From the NCBI RefSeq assembly GCF_008274805.1, contig NZ_CP022579.1:2108001-2172000 (forward strand): a DNA stretch of 64,000 nucleotides, in the 5' to 3' direction. The DNA is from Oryzomicrobium terrae (lineage in GTDB: Bacteria; Pseudomonadota; Gammaproteobacteria; Burkholderiales; Rhodocyclaceae). A program made the position numbers and the translations under genes. Each line of letters opens with the position of its first letter. Positions within the stretch are counted from its first letter, which is position 1. The notes under the pieces are model-generated. The model made no database searches and was not told the DNA's origin. It saw only the letters and a program-made list of their open reading frames with translations. Shown here in pieces: positions 32,726 to 40,932 of the stretch.

Positions 32726-34466
32726 GGGCGGGGGACTCCCGGGCCAGGCGGGCGCTCGGCACCCAGGCGGTGGCCGAGCGGGTGGACGGGGTGAACACCG
32801 GCAGGAATGGCGTCGGCGGACGGGAAATCGGCTGGCGTGCCGCCCGGGCCAGTACTCCGGGGGGAACCCGGGCGGCCAGCATGACCACCTGGCCAAGCAT
32901 CAGGGCGATCAGCAACTGCATCTGGGGCACGTTGGCAAAGTCGGTGTTGTAGGGCAACTCCAGGATCAGCAGGAGCAGGGAGGCGGAGATGGCGGCGCAC
33001 ACCGCCCGCTCGAAGGTGCCGATCCCGTGACCTTCGCCGGGGGGAAGATGGGTTTCATCCGGCAGGCAGGCCAGCCGCCCGGCCTGCCAGGCGCCGAGCA
33101 AAAGCAGTCCGATCACAACCAGCACCCCGAGCACGCCGATTTCCCACAGGTAGATGGCCAGGGTCGAACGGTCGATGCGAAAGCTCAGCTGGCGGGCGAC
33201 CTCGCCCCCCACCAGGCCGATGCGCGAGGCGCCGATGCCGTGGCCGAGGAAAAACTCCACCGGGTCGTTCAGGTCATGGCGCTGCCACCAGTACTTGAGG
33301 GCCGCCACCCGGCTCATTTCGCCGGTCATGGGATTGACGAAATCCGCGTCGGAAGAGCGCTCGAAGGATTGGGTCACGTATTCGCTCAGGGTGGTATGGC
33401 CCACCCCCTTGCCGTCGCTGAACTGGGTCTTGTAGGCCACCAACAGCCCGCCGGACAGGCTGACCGCGAGCACTAGAGCCGCCAAGGTGCGCAAAGGGTG
33501 GTGCAGCATCTCGCGCCGGTAGAGCAGCATGACCCCCAGGGGAATCATCAGGATGGCGAACTTGACCTCGGCCAGGGCGATGCACACCAGGGCCGTGCCG
33601 ACCAGCATCAGGACGGTCCAGAGCGGCACCAGGCGATTGCGCCACAGGGAGATCACCAGCAGGGACATGATCACCAGGAACAGGGCCATGGCGCCGCTGG
33701 CGCCCCCCCCATCCGGATTGCCACCGAACAGCCCCACCACCGCGTCCCAGGAGGTGCCATCGCCGCGCCGCGAAGAAACGACGAAGCGCTGGTAGAGCAC
33801 CACCGGCAGCTGGGCCGGCACATAGGCCAACAGGCACCACCAGAGCCGCCGCAGGAAAACGTCGGACACCAGCCCGAGGCCGACGGCAAAGAACAGGCTC
33901 CACAGAAACAGGTATTCCTTGATGCTGACCAGCACCTGGAGCAGAGGCGCGCTGTCGATCAAGGAGGCCACCAGGGCGACCAGGAAGAACAGGCCGAGGA
34001 CGACGCTGATCGAATTGAGCGAGCGGGGCCGCCCCGGAGTCGGCCCGTAGTGGCGGTGCTGGCCGAAGAAGGCCCGGCCGGCCAGGTCGATGGGAATGCG
34101 CACGAAGAGCAGCAGGCCGAGCAGATAGGGAATCCAGAAGGCCCGGTTGATGTGGGCGAAGTACTCCAGCTGTCCCGTGACCAGATAGGTCGCCACCAGG
34201 AGCAGCAGCAACAGCCAGGAAATCGGTACGAATAGCAGCAGCGTTCCCGCCAGCAGCCCGACGGTGAGCAGGGCGAAGGGCAGACCGATCATGCCGATGC
34301 CCACCCCCAGGAACAGGGACACCCCGATCAGCAGCGCCCCCTGGAAGACCAGGGCAAGCAGCCCACCCCAGGATTTTCCCTGGGCCGGACCAGCCGGATG
34401 GCCCGGCATCCAGACCGGCGCGCGCGGCCGGGCCGTGCGGGTGAACCATTGCGGTAACGTGGCCAT
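32706..34466 (-). CDS. O-antigen ligase/polymerase-like membrane protein of the exopolysaccharide locus
   Basis: A 586-residue polytopic membrane protein with about 11-12 predicted helices and a large periplasmic loop (about residues 340-440; EYVTQSFERSSDADFVNPMT, FFLGHGIGASRIGLVGGEVA). The layout fits the Wzy/WaaL superfamily that polymerises or ligates repeat units. The GHGIG turn in the loop is typical of these proteins. The ribosome site GGGAG precedes ATG 34466. It lies between epsI and the family 2 glycosyltransferase. I infer a polymerase role because the locus otherwise has a flippase, chain-length protein and export protein but no other Wzy candidate. Confidence 0.72.
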   Translation of the reverse strand: MATLPQWFTRTARPRAPVWMPGHPAGPAQGKSWGGLLALVFQGALLIGVSLFLGVGIGMIGLPFALLTVGLLAGTLLLFVPISWLLLLLLVATYLVTGQLEYFAHINRAFWIPYLLGLLLFVRIPIDLAGRAFFGQHRHYGPTPGRPRSLNSISVVLGLFFLVALVASLIDSAPLLQVLVSIKEYLFLWSLFFAVGLGLVSDVFLRRLWWCLLAYVPAQLPVVLYQRFVVSSRRGDGTSWDAVVGLFGGNPDGGGASGAMALFLVIMSLLVISLWRNRLVPLWTVLMLVGTALVCIALAEVKFAILMIPLGVMLLYRREMLHHPLRTLAALVLAVSLSGGLLVAYKTQFSDGKGVGHTTLSEYVTQSFERSSDADFVNPMTGEMSRVAALKYWWQRHDLNDPVEFFLGHGIGASRIGLVGGEVARQLSFRIDRSTLAIYLWEIGVLGVLVVIGLLLLGAWQAGRLACLPDETHLPPGEGHGIGTFERAVCAAISASLLLLILELPYNTDFANVPQMQLLIALMLGQVVMLAARVPPGVLARAARQPISRPPTPFLPVFTPSTRSATAWVPSARLARESPAHALHRH

Positions 34467-34486
34467 GGTGCACTCCCCCCCTCGCC

Positions 34487-35218
34487 TCAGCGCACCGCCA
34501 CCGCGGCCGGCGCGGCAGCCTGGACGCTGCCGCCCGGCTCCGGCGCGCCGAAGAAACGCCGCCGCTGAGCCGGATCGATGGCGGGATACAGGGCATCGAT
34601 GAACGCGGCATGTAGTTGCCAGGCATGTTCCGGCGAGGGGTCGATGCTCGACACCCGCATCAGCACGCCGTCCGGCACCACGCCGCGAAACCCGGAGGCC
34701 AGCTGGGCCAGCTTCTGTTCCATGCCGCTGCCCACCACCCGGTCGCCCACCACCATCCAGTAGGTGATCGGCTCGATCCGCTCCTGCTGCCGCGCGGTAA
34801 GCTGGCGGGTGGCGATGGACAGGGCGCCGGCCCGCACCATCTCCCGGCGCTTGGCCGAGACTTCGAAGCCCTGGGCCACGTAGCACACCTCGGGCCGGTG
34901 GGCGCGCATGCCATCGCTCTGGTCGCCGCCATAGGCCACCGACAGCATGATGCGCTGCCCCCGGGAATTGACGTAGGTGCGCCCCAGGGTCTGACTGTAG
35001 ATCCGGTTCAGGGTGGCCAGCACCTCAGGGGCCGGCGCCACCGGGATCACCGTACGGTCCAGCTGCCAGTCACCGAACTGCTCGGGAATGGCCTGCTCCA
35101 AGGAAAAGCGGTTATCCGCCGCCCGCACCGTCGGTTTGGCCAGCACCGCCGCCCCCGCCGCCAGGAGCATCAGTCCCCCGGCCAGCAGGCTTTGCCAGAA
35201 CACGCCGCGCCGTGTCAT
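34487..35218 (-). CDS. epsI: Exosortase-associated protein EpsI
   Basis: A 243-residue EpsI-family protein that accompanies exosortases, sometimes fused to them. It has an N-terminal membrane anchor (FWQSLLAGGLMLLAAGAAVL), then a periplasmic domain with the family landmarks IPEQFGDWQLDRT, YVNSRGQRIMLSVAYGGDQS, the HRPEVCYVAQGFEV segment (conserved His and Cys) and PITYWMVVGDRVV. The start codon overlaps the exosortase stop by one base (TGATG). The precise function is unknown; the strict neighbourhood suggests a role in sorting or in secretion of the polymer. The last 20 residues are an Ala/Pro tail. Confidence 0.9.
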   Translation of the reverse strand: MTRRGVFWQSLLAGGLMLLAAGAAVLAKPTVRAADNRFSLEQAIPEQFGDWQLDRTVIPVAPAPEVLATLNRIYSQTLGRTYVNSRGQRIMLSVAYGGDQSDGMRAHRPEVCYVAQGFEVSAKRREMVRAGALSIATRQLTARQQERIEPITYWMVVGDRVVGSGMEQKLAQLASGFRGVVPDGVLMRVSSIDPSPEHAWQLHAAFIDALYPAIDPAQRRRFFGAPEPGGSVQAAAPAAVAVR

Positions 35219-36189
35219 CACGAAGCCTCCTGGCGCCATGCCCGGGACGGCGGCGGACCGCCCTGCGCCGCTTTCGCACGGCGAAAGAACATCCCCAGGA
35301 GGCTGTCCAGCAGCATCAGGATGAGCAGGGCGATGACGAACAGCACCATGCCGGAAAAGCCGTGGATGAAGCCCTGCCCGGCCGCATCGCCGAAGTGGTA
35401 GGTGATCAGCACCAGGAACATCACCCGGATCACATTGGCGACGAAGGCCACCGGCAGGATGGCGGCAATCAGCAGCGCGTTGCGCCAGAACCCGGCATAC
35501 CCCATCAGGTGCAGGTAGAGCAGCCCCAGGGCGCTCAGGCTGTACATGGAATTGAGCCCGGAGCAGGCATCGGCCACCAGCAACTGGTATTGCCCGACCG
35601 TGAGCATCACCCCGGTCCGCCCCACCGGATAGCCGGCGGCGTAGAGCAGCCGCTCCGCCAGGAACGACACCGCCTGCTTGAGCGGACTGGTCAGGGCATC
35701 GAGGATGGCCTCGGGGATCGGCACCATGAAGATCAGGAAGAACAGGGGAAACCAGAGCAGGCGCACCGCCGCGCCCCCCAGGTAGAGCAGGAGCACCCCC
35801 GCCAGCACCGGGATGAGGGACGACACCTCGAACAAGAGGATGTCCTGGGAACGTCCGAGCACGTAGCAGGCCAAGCCGAAGACCAGCAAGGTCCAGCCGG
35901 CCACGGGCCGCGGCTGGGGCAACACGGCCGCGAGGCGGCTGCGCTTCTGCCACATCAGCCAGAGGGCCACGGCCAGAACGATGGGGCCGTGGGCCTGCTC
36001 GTCGGTCTGCCACAGTCCCCGGGCCAGGCCGATCCAGGATGGCAGGTAGAGGACGGCCAGGCCGATCGCCAGGGGCAGCCACTCCAGCCAGCGCCGCGGG
36101 GCCCGGGGAGTCTCCCCGCTCCGCGGACGGCCGCTGTCGGCATGGATCACCAGGGCAGGCACCGGATAGGAGGCCACGGAGCGGGACAT
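35218..36189 (-). CDS. xrtB: Exosortase B (EpsH family)
   Basis: Membrane transpeptidase-like protease of 323 residues that recognises PEP-CTERM tails. About eight hydrophobic segments; the presumed catalytic residues are all present: Cys209 in VADACSGLNSMYSL, Arg255 in VANVIRVMFLVL and His276 in FIHGFSGMVLF. The active-site motifs lie at the external face of the membrane by analogy with sortase. It starts seven bases after the epsG stop and is coupled to epsI. Two PEP-CTERM proteins in this window (4252-4803 and 15303-15839) are its likely substrates; others probably lie elsewhere in the genome. Type B is assigned from the surrounding epsA/B/D/E/F/G/L genes. Confidence 0.93.
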   Translation of the reverse strand: MSRSVASYPVPALVIHADSGRPRSGETPRAPRRWLEWLPLAIGLAVLYLPSWIGLARGLWQTDEQAHGPIVLAVALWLMWQKRSRLAAVLPQPRPVAGWTLLVFGLACYVLGRSQDILLFEVSSLIPVLAGVLLLYLGGAAVRLLWFPLFFLIFMVPIPEAILDALTSPLKQAVSFLAERLLYAAGYPVGRTGVMLTVGQYQLLVADACSGLNSMYSLSALGLLYLHLMGYAGFWRNALLIAAILPVAFVANVIRVMFLVLITYHFGDAAGQGFIHGFSGMVLFVIALLILMLLDSLLGMFFRRAKAAQGGPPPSRAWRQEAS

Positions 36190-36196
36190 GGCGGCA

Positions 36197-37105
36197 TCAA
36201 TCGTCGTTGAGGACCGTGCCCACCACGGCAATGCCGGCTTGCTGCAAGGAGCGTCCCAGCCCGGCCAGGTCGGCGGCCAGGGTCATGCCCTTGCGCGCTA
36301 CCAGCACCGCGCCGCCGGCCCGCCCCGCCAGGGCGCTGGCATCGGCATAGAGGGCCGCCGCCGGCGTATCGAGCAGGATCACGTCGAAGTTGCAGGCTAC
36401 GTCGTTGAGCAGGGAGTTGAACTGGGGCCGGGAGAGCAATTCCTGGGGATTGGGCGGAATCGGCCCGGACGGCAGCACGGACAGATCCACCAGGGCGCCG
36501 ATGCGCACCACCGCATCCGCCAGCCCGGCGCGTCCGGCCAGGATCGAGGACAAGCCGACCCGGTTTTCCAGGTGGAAGATATCGGCCTGATGCGGCGACC
36601 GCAGGTCGGCGTCGATCAGCAGGGTGCGCTCCCCCAACTGGGAAAACACCACGGCCAGGTTGGCGGCGATGAAGCTGCGCCCCTCGCCGTGCCCCGGGCT
36701 GAGGATGGGCAGGATGCGTCGGGCGCTGCTGGAGCCCGGCTCGCCATCGAACCAGCGCAGCATCAGCTGGCTGCGCAAGGCCCGCAGCTGCTCGACCAGG
36801 GGGGTGAAGGGCGAGAAGGCGGCCACCAGCTCCTTGCTGACGCTCAGATCGCCGGGCGCCAGGTAGGGGTAGTCGAACTGGCGCGACAGGGCAAACTGGA
36901 TGTCCTCTTCGCTTAGCAAACCAAGACGCAGGGCGGCATCGCCGAAGCGGAGTCCCTCGTCGCGCTGGTTGCGCAGGATGATTTCCGCGTCTTCCGGCGT
37001 CAGCCGACCCGCATCCACCAGGATGGCTCCCATGGCCCGGTCATTGCCTGCGCCTCCCGGCGGCGGGCGACCACCGGGGACGATATAGGCGGCATTCATG
37101 TCCAT
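36197..37105 (-). CDS. epsG: Chain-length-determinant-associated tyrosine kinase EpsG
   Basis: A 302-residue bacterial tyrosine-kinase-like ATPase that works with EpsF. The first 90 residues resemble the GspE/MshEN type II secretion N-domain (ILVDAGRLTPEDAEIILRNQ), followed by a P-loop domain: Walker A-like SPGHGEGRSFIAANLA, Walker A' LLIDADLR and Walker B VILLDTPAAAL. The P-loop lysine of classical kinases is arginine here (Arg143 in GEGRS), and the C-terminus ends at VGTVLNDD with no tyrosine cluster. I recall arginine in other exosortase-B EpsG proteins but cannot verify it. It lies between epsF and the exosortase. Confidence 0.88.
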   Translation of the reverse strand: MDMNAAYIVPGGRPPPGGAGNDRAMGAILVDAGRLTPEDAEIILRNQRDEGLRFGDAALRLGLLSEEDIQFALSRQFDYPYLAPGDLSVSKELVAAFSPFTPLVEQLRALRSQLMLRWFDGEPGSSSARRILPILSPGHGEGRSFIAANLAVVFSQLGERTLLIDADLRSPHQADIFHLENRVGLSSILAGRAGLADAVVRIGALVDLSVLPSGPIPPNPQELLSRPQFNSLLNDVACNFDVILLDTPAAALYADASALAGRAGGAVLVARKGMTLAADLAGLGRSLQQAGIAVVGTVLNDD

Positions 37106-37138
37106 GGAAATTCTCCCGAGTGGGAAAGAAGGAATGGG

Positions 37139-38581
37139 TCAGAAACCTGCCGGCTTGAACCCGGACGCGGAGGCATCGATCAGGCGGCCGTTACGCCGGC
37201 CGGGCAGCCGGGCAAGGCGACGCCAGCGCGAGATGCGCGGCGCGGCGTTGGCAAGCACACCGATCAGGGGCGCATCCACCGCCACCACCAGGTCGTCGGC
37301 AGAACGTACGCGGCGCTGGCGCACTTCCTTGGTGAGGGCCAGGCACACGCCCAGGAGCAGGCCGGCAAAGGCGGCCAGGATCAGGTTCAGGACGATCTTG
37401 GGCCGGGACGGCTGGAGCGGTTCGGTGGCCGGGGTGAGCACCGAGATATTGGTCTGGATCGACTGGCTTTCCAGCTTGCTCTGGGTAAGGCGCATGCTCA
37501 CCGCGTCGTAGCTCTTCTGGGCCGACTCCAGGTCCTTTTGCAGCACCGACAGTTCGTCCCGCTGGCGGCGCAGTTCGAGCACCCGCTTCTTCTGCGCTTC
37601 CATGGCGGCGACGATCTCGCCTTCCTTGAGGCGGCTGGCCTTGCCCGAGGAACCGACGCTGTTGGCGATGTGGCGGCTTTCCGCATCGATGCGCTGCTTC
37701 AGCTCGGCGATTTCGCTTTCCTGGCGCTGGTACTGGGGATGGTTGGTGCCCAGGTTGACCGCCGTGTCCTTGAGCTTGGACTCCAGGCGCGCCAGGTCGA
37801 TTTTCAGGCCGTTGATCAGGGGGCTCTGCACCACTTCGTTCAAGGTGTCCGAGGCACTGCCGGTGCGCTGCCGGGTCATCAGGTCCGCCGTCTGGTTCTG
37901 GGCCATGGACAACTGGGTCGACAACTCGTTGAGCTTGTTGGTCTCGTAATCGAGACGCTCGTCGGCCGCCACGATGCCGCTGCGTTGCTGGTATTCGGAC
38001 AGGGCTTTCTGGGCCTTTTCCATCTGCTCGCGCAGCACCTTGTTCTGCTTCTCGAACCACAGGGCGTACTGGCGCGCCGGCTCGACCTTGAGTTCCAGGT
38101 TGATGTCGATGTAGGCCTGGGCGTACGCATTGGCGACCGTGGCGGCAAAGCCCGGGTCGATCGCCGAGTAGGCGATATTGAGCACGTTGCTGTCCCGGGA
38201 GGGTTTGACGTCGAGCTTCTTCTGCAGCACCTGCACCAGCCAGGTGCTCAACTGCCCCTTGCCATCGGTCTCGTCGAGCCATTGCTGGCGCACCGCCGGA
38301 CTTTCGTCGAGGCGCAGCAGACGCACGACCCGCTCGGCCACCCGGTCGCTATTGACGATGTCCACCTGGGTGGCCATGTAGCCCGGGGTGATCAAGGCCG
38401 GCAGCACCATGCCGACGATCGGGTCGGGGGATTTGACGTCGAGCACGACCGAGGTTCCGGCGGTGTATTCCTTGGGCAGGATCAGGCTGATCACCAGGGT
38501 GCCAAGCATCGTCACCGCCAGGGTCAGCATCACCAGACGAAGGCGGGCGCGCAGGACGAGAATGAGTTGATGGAAGTTCAT
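37139..38581 (-). CDS. epsF: Chain length determinant protein EpsF (Wzz/PCP family)
   Basis: A 480-residue inner-membrane co-polymerase that sets polysaccharide chain length. An N-terminal helix (LRLVMLTLAVTMLGTLVISL) and a C-terminal helix (IVLNLILAAFAGLLLGVCLA) flank a periplasmic domain of about 360 residues rich in coiled coil (for example LWFEKQNKVLREQMEKAQKA, ESEIAELKQRIDAESRHIA). The proline-rich SRPKIVLN just before the last helix is the usual Wzz signature. A cytoplasmic tail of about 60 residues follows. Neighbours are epsE and epsG. Confidence 0.92.
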   Translation of the reverse strand: MNFHQLILVLRARLRLVMLTLAVTMLGTLVISLILPKEYTAGTSVVLDVKSPDPIVGMVLPALITPGYMATQVDIVNSDRVAERVVRLLRLDESPAVRQQWLDETDGKGQLSTWLVQVLQKKLDVKPSRDSNVLNIAYSAIDPGFAATVANAYAQAYIDINLELKVEPARQYALWFEKQNKVLREQMEKAQKALSEYQQRSGIVAADERLDYETNKLNELSTQLSMAQNQTADLMTRQRTGSASDTLNEVVQSPLINGLKIDLARLESKLKDTAVNLGTNHPQYQRQESEIAELKQRIDAESRHIANSVGSSGKASRLKEGEIVAAMEAQKKRVLELRRQRDELSVLQKDLESAQKSYDAVSMRLTQSKLESQSIQTNISVLTPATEPLQPSRPKIVLNLILAAFAGLLLGVCLALTKEVRQRRVRSADDLVVAVDAPLIGVLANAAPRISRWRRLARLPGRRNGRLIDASASGFKPAGF

Positions 38582-38599
38582 GGCGTCCCCGCTTTCGGC

Positions 38600-39523
38600 T
38601 CAGAAGAGGCTCTCGCGCACATAGAGGACGTCGTCGGCCCGTACCGCTTCGTCCATTTCCGGCGAGAGTTTTTCCAGGATGCCCTGGGCGTTGCGCCGGT
38701 GCAGCCGCAACGAACGCTCCGTACCCCGCACGGTGGGGCCGCCACCCTGGGCCAGGGCCTGCATCACGGTCATGTTGCGCTCGACCCGATAGGCCCCGGG
38801 ACGCTGCACCTCGCCGTAGATGTAGAACATGGGCGCCCGGTGCACGTAGAGGGTGTCCCCCGGCGCCACGGCGATGTCGTCCTCGGACTGGTTGTTGAGG
38901 TACAGGGAGGCGACGTCGATTTCCTGGCGGAAAGGCTTGCCGTCCCGGGTCCCCATGACGATCACCGTGTCGGCGCCGGTCGGCGCAATCCCCCCGGCCT
39001 GGGCCAGGGCCTCGGAAACCCGGGTGTTGGTGGTTTCGAGCGGGAAACGCCCCGGCCGATTAACCTGGCCGAGCACGGCCACCTGGTTGCCGCGCACCTG
39101 GAGCAGCACGATGTTGACCTGGGGCATCTGCACGAAGCCACCCTTCTTCAGGGCATCGGCAATGCGCTTTTCGCCTTCGCCGAGGGGCAGGCCGCCGACC
39201 TTCACCGGCCCGACCAGGGGGTAGGTGATGACCCCGTTTTCGGAAACCCGGGTTTCCAGGGTCAGGTCCGGGTTCTGGAACACGACGATGCGGATGGCGT
39301 CGCCCGGGCCCAACAGATATTCCCGGGGCGTACTGGATGCCACCACTGCCGCGGCACCACTAGGAGCTGCCGCATTGAGCGCCACCTGCTGTTGCTGGGC
39401 GCCGGCTCCCCCCACTCCGAGCAGCAAGAATGCTGCCACCGTGCCGAGCAATCCGCGGGCCGTCGCCGCGATCAGGGCATGCCGCCACCCCCGCTTCGTC
39501 CATCCGGCTGTTGATCCGTTCAT
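38600..39523 (-). CDS. epsE: Polysaccharide export protein EpsE (Wza family)
   Basis: A 307-residue periplasmic/outer-membrane export protein. After a signal sequence (LLGTVAAFLLLGVGGAGAQ, no lipobox cysteine seen) comes the poly-export domain (YLLGPGDAIRIVVFQNPDLT, NGVITYPLVGPVKVGGLPLG) and two SLBB beta-grasp domains (VAVLGQVNRPGRFPLETTNT; IYGEVQRPGAYRVERNMTVM). GGAGG lies six bases before the ATG. It should form the outer channel in line with EpsF; EpsL is the likely beta-barrel partner because no lipid anchor or C-terminal amphipathic helix is evident. Confidence 0.93.
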   Translation of the reverse strand: MNGSTAGWTKRGWRHALIAATARGLLGTVAAFLLLGVGGAGAQQQQVALNAAAPSGAAAVVASSTPREYLLGPGDAIRIVVFQNPDLTLETRVSENGVITYPLVGPVKVGGLPLGEGEKRIADALKKGGFVQMPQVNIVLLQVRGNQVAVLGQVNRPGRFPLETTNTRVSEALAQAGGIAPTGADTVIVMGTRDGKPFRQEIDVASLYLNNQSEDDIAVAPGDTLYVHRAPMFYIYGEVQRPGAYRVERNMTVMQALAQGGGPTVRGTERSLRLHRRNAQGILEKLSPEMDEAVRADDVLYVRESLF

Positions 39524-39588
39524 GATCCACCTCCGTTCATCCGCGGTGTGCCGGCCGGGCCATCCCGGCTGCAGACCGGGTTAAAGCC

Positions 39589-40608
39589 TCATTTCAGACC
39601 CGCCACGCCCTTGGCCACCGTGGCCTCGTGGGCGCCCTTGTCTGTCTTGGTCTGGCCATCCTTGGCCGGTTCGGCCGTGGTCGCCACCTTGACCCCTGTC
39701 CCGGCCTGGGCGGCGGGAGCGCTGGGAACGCTGGGAGCGGCGGCCAGGGGAGCGGAGAACTCGCCCAGGTATTCGATCTTGGCCTGGGTCCGGAGCTGTC
39801 CGATTTCCTTCTTGATCGCCTCCCCCGCCCGTTGGTTGGCGAGGAAGAGGCGAATCCGCGGCGTGGCGGCGGCCTCGTCCAGGGGCGCGGACTGGGAAGC
39901 CACGACCTTGATGACATAGGTCGTGGCGGCCGTATTCACCACACCCACCCGGCCATCGCGGATCTCGTACAGCTGTTCGAGGACATCGAGGGGTACCTGT
40001 TCGGCCGTGCGCACTCCGGCGCTGGCCGAGAACTTGACCTCCTTGCTACGCAGCCAATTGGCTGCGTCGTCGAAGCTCTTACCCTCGGCGATCATGTCCT
40101 GCAGCGGCTTGACCAGCTCCGGCTTGGCCGGAAAGGCCAGCTCTTGCAGGCTGTAGATGCGGCGTTTGGCGAACAGCTGCGGATTGTTGCTGTAGTAGCG
40201 GGAGATTTCCTCGGGGCTGGGCTTGGGCAGGGCCCCGGCCACCTGATCCAGGTAGGCCTGGGCCAGCACTTCACGCTTGGCCGCCTCCATGGCTTGGATC
40301 ACCTCGGGAGTCCGGTCCAGATTCTTCTTCAGGGCCTGCTCCACCGCCAACTGCTGGTCCACCAGCCGGTCCAGCACTTCCCGGCGCACCTTGGGCACCA
40401 TCTCGGGCGGTACGCCCCCCACCTTGGTCAGCACCGTGTTGATCTGGTGGATGGAGATTTCATCGTCATTGACCTTGGCCGCCAGCTGAGTGACCGGCTT
40501 CTTGCCGCTCCCTTCCTCGCCGCAGCCGCCGAGTGCCAGCGCGATAAAGGCGGCGGCAAGCAGGCCCGCGGTGGTCGTCGTTTGTGCATGACACCGATGG
40601 AAAACCAT
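39589..40608 (-). CDS. epsD: EpsD-family peptidyl-prolyl cis-trans isomerase lipoprotein
   Basis: A 339-residue predicted lipoprotein (LALGGC lipobox, Cys29) related to SurA/PpiC chaperones. It has the N-terminal SurA-like segment AKVNDDEISIHQINTVLTKV, LDRLVDQQLAVEQALKKN, and a parvulin-like region (IYSLQELAFPAKPELVKPLQ, VPLDVLEQLYEIRDGRVGVV). A low-complexity tail follows residue 285. It is the first gene of the epsD-E-F-G-exosortase-epsI series and has the perfect palindrome at 40822 in front. It probably assists folding of the EpsL barrel or of exported proteins. Confidence 0.88.
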   Translation of the reverse strand: MVFHRCHAQTTTTAGLLAAAFIALALGGCGEEGSGKKPVTQLAAKVNDDEISIHQINTVLTKVGGVPPEMVPKVRREVLDRLVDQQLAVEQALKKNLDRTPEVIQAMEAAKREVLAQAYLDQVAGALPKPSPEEISRYYSNNPQLFAKRRIYSLQELAFPAKPELVKPLQDMIAEGKSFDDAANWLRSKEVKFSASAGVRTAEQVPLDVLEQLYEIRDGRVGVVNTAATTYVIKVVASQSAPLDEAAATPRIRLFLANQRAGEAIKKEIGQLRTQAKIEYLGEFSAPLAAAPSVPSAPAAQAGTGVKVATTAEPAKDGQTKTDKGAHEATVAKGVAGLK

Positions 40609-40821
40609 GGAAGTGACTCCCCCGAAGCCGGGGCCACTGCGGGACGGAAAGGTCGGGCAAGGATGGCCGCCGGTGATGGATGACGGGTAGAACCGGAGCA
40701 GAACAAGCGGGCTCCGCGCGTTCCGAACAGGGGGAGCGACACCTGAGCTAGGCTCGGGCCCCCTCTCCCACGCGGCTGAAGATTCTGAAACGATGCTATG
40801 CAGCCGGGGACGGGGGCGAAA

Positions 40822-40837
40822 TAGTCCGGACGGACTA
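40822..40837. promoter_or_regulatory. Palindromic operator-like site D (perfect copy)
   Basis: TAGTCCG-GA-CGGACTA, both half sites exact, flanked by AAA and ATG. It lies 213 bases before the epsD start and about 95 bases past the epsL stop. The best-conserved of four copies in the window and the one in front of the main synthesis/export/exosortase operon. Confidence 0.7.
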
Positions 40838-40885
40838 ATGACAAATAAAACGCTGCGGAATCAAGGCGGCACCAGGTGGGCCACC

Positions 40886-40910
40886 GCATCGGGCCGTTGC
40901 AGCCCGATGC
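40886..40910 (-). terminator. Possible terminator or attenuator after epsL
   Basis: GCATCGGGC (40886-40894), 7-base loop, GCCCGATGC (40902-40910): a 9-bp stem 23 bases past the epsL stop, followed by a second short palindrome GGTGGGCCACC (40875-40885). There is no T-run, so termination would be partial or Rho-assisted. Confidence 0.4.
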
Positions 40911-40932
40911 ATGAAACGTCAAATAATGCCGA

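Larger units (their letters stand above)
40609..40932. other. Intergenic regulatory region before epsD
   Basis: 324 bases between epsL and epsD, both minus strand. It holds an epsL-proximal hairpin (40886-40910), the perfect palindromic site (40822-40837), and minus-strand CATAGC (40800-40795), a weak -10 candidate 21 bases past the palindrome. I find no coding sequence in it. Confidence 0.6.
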
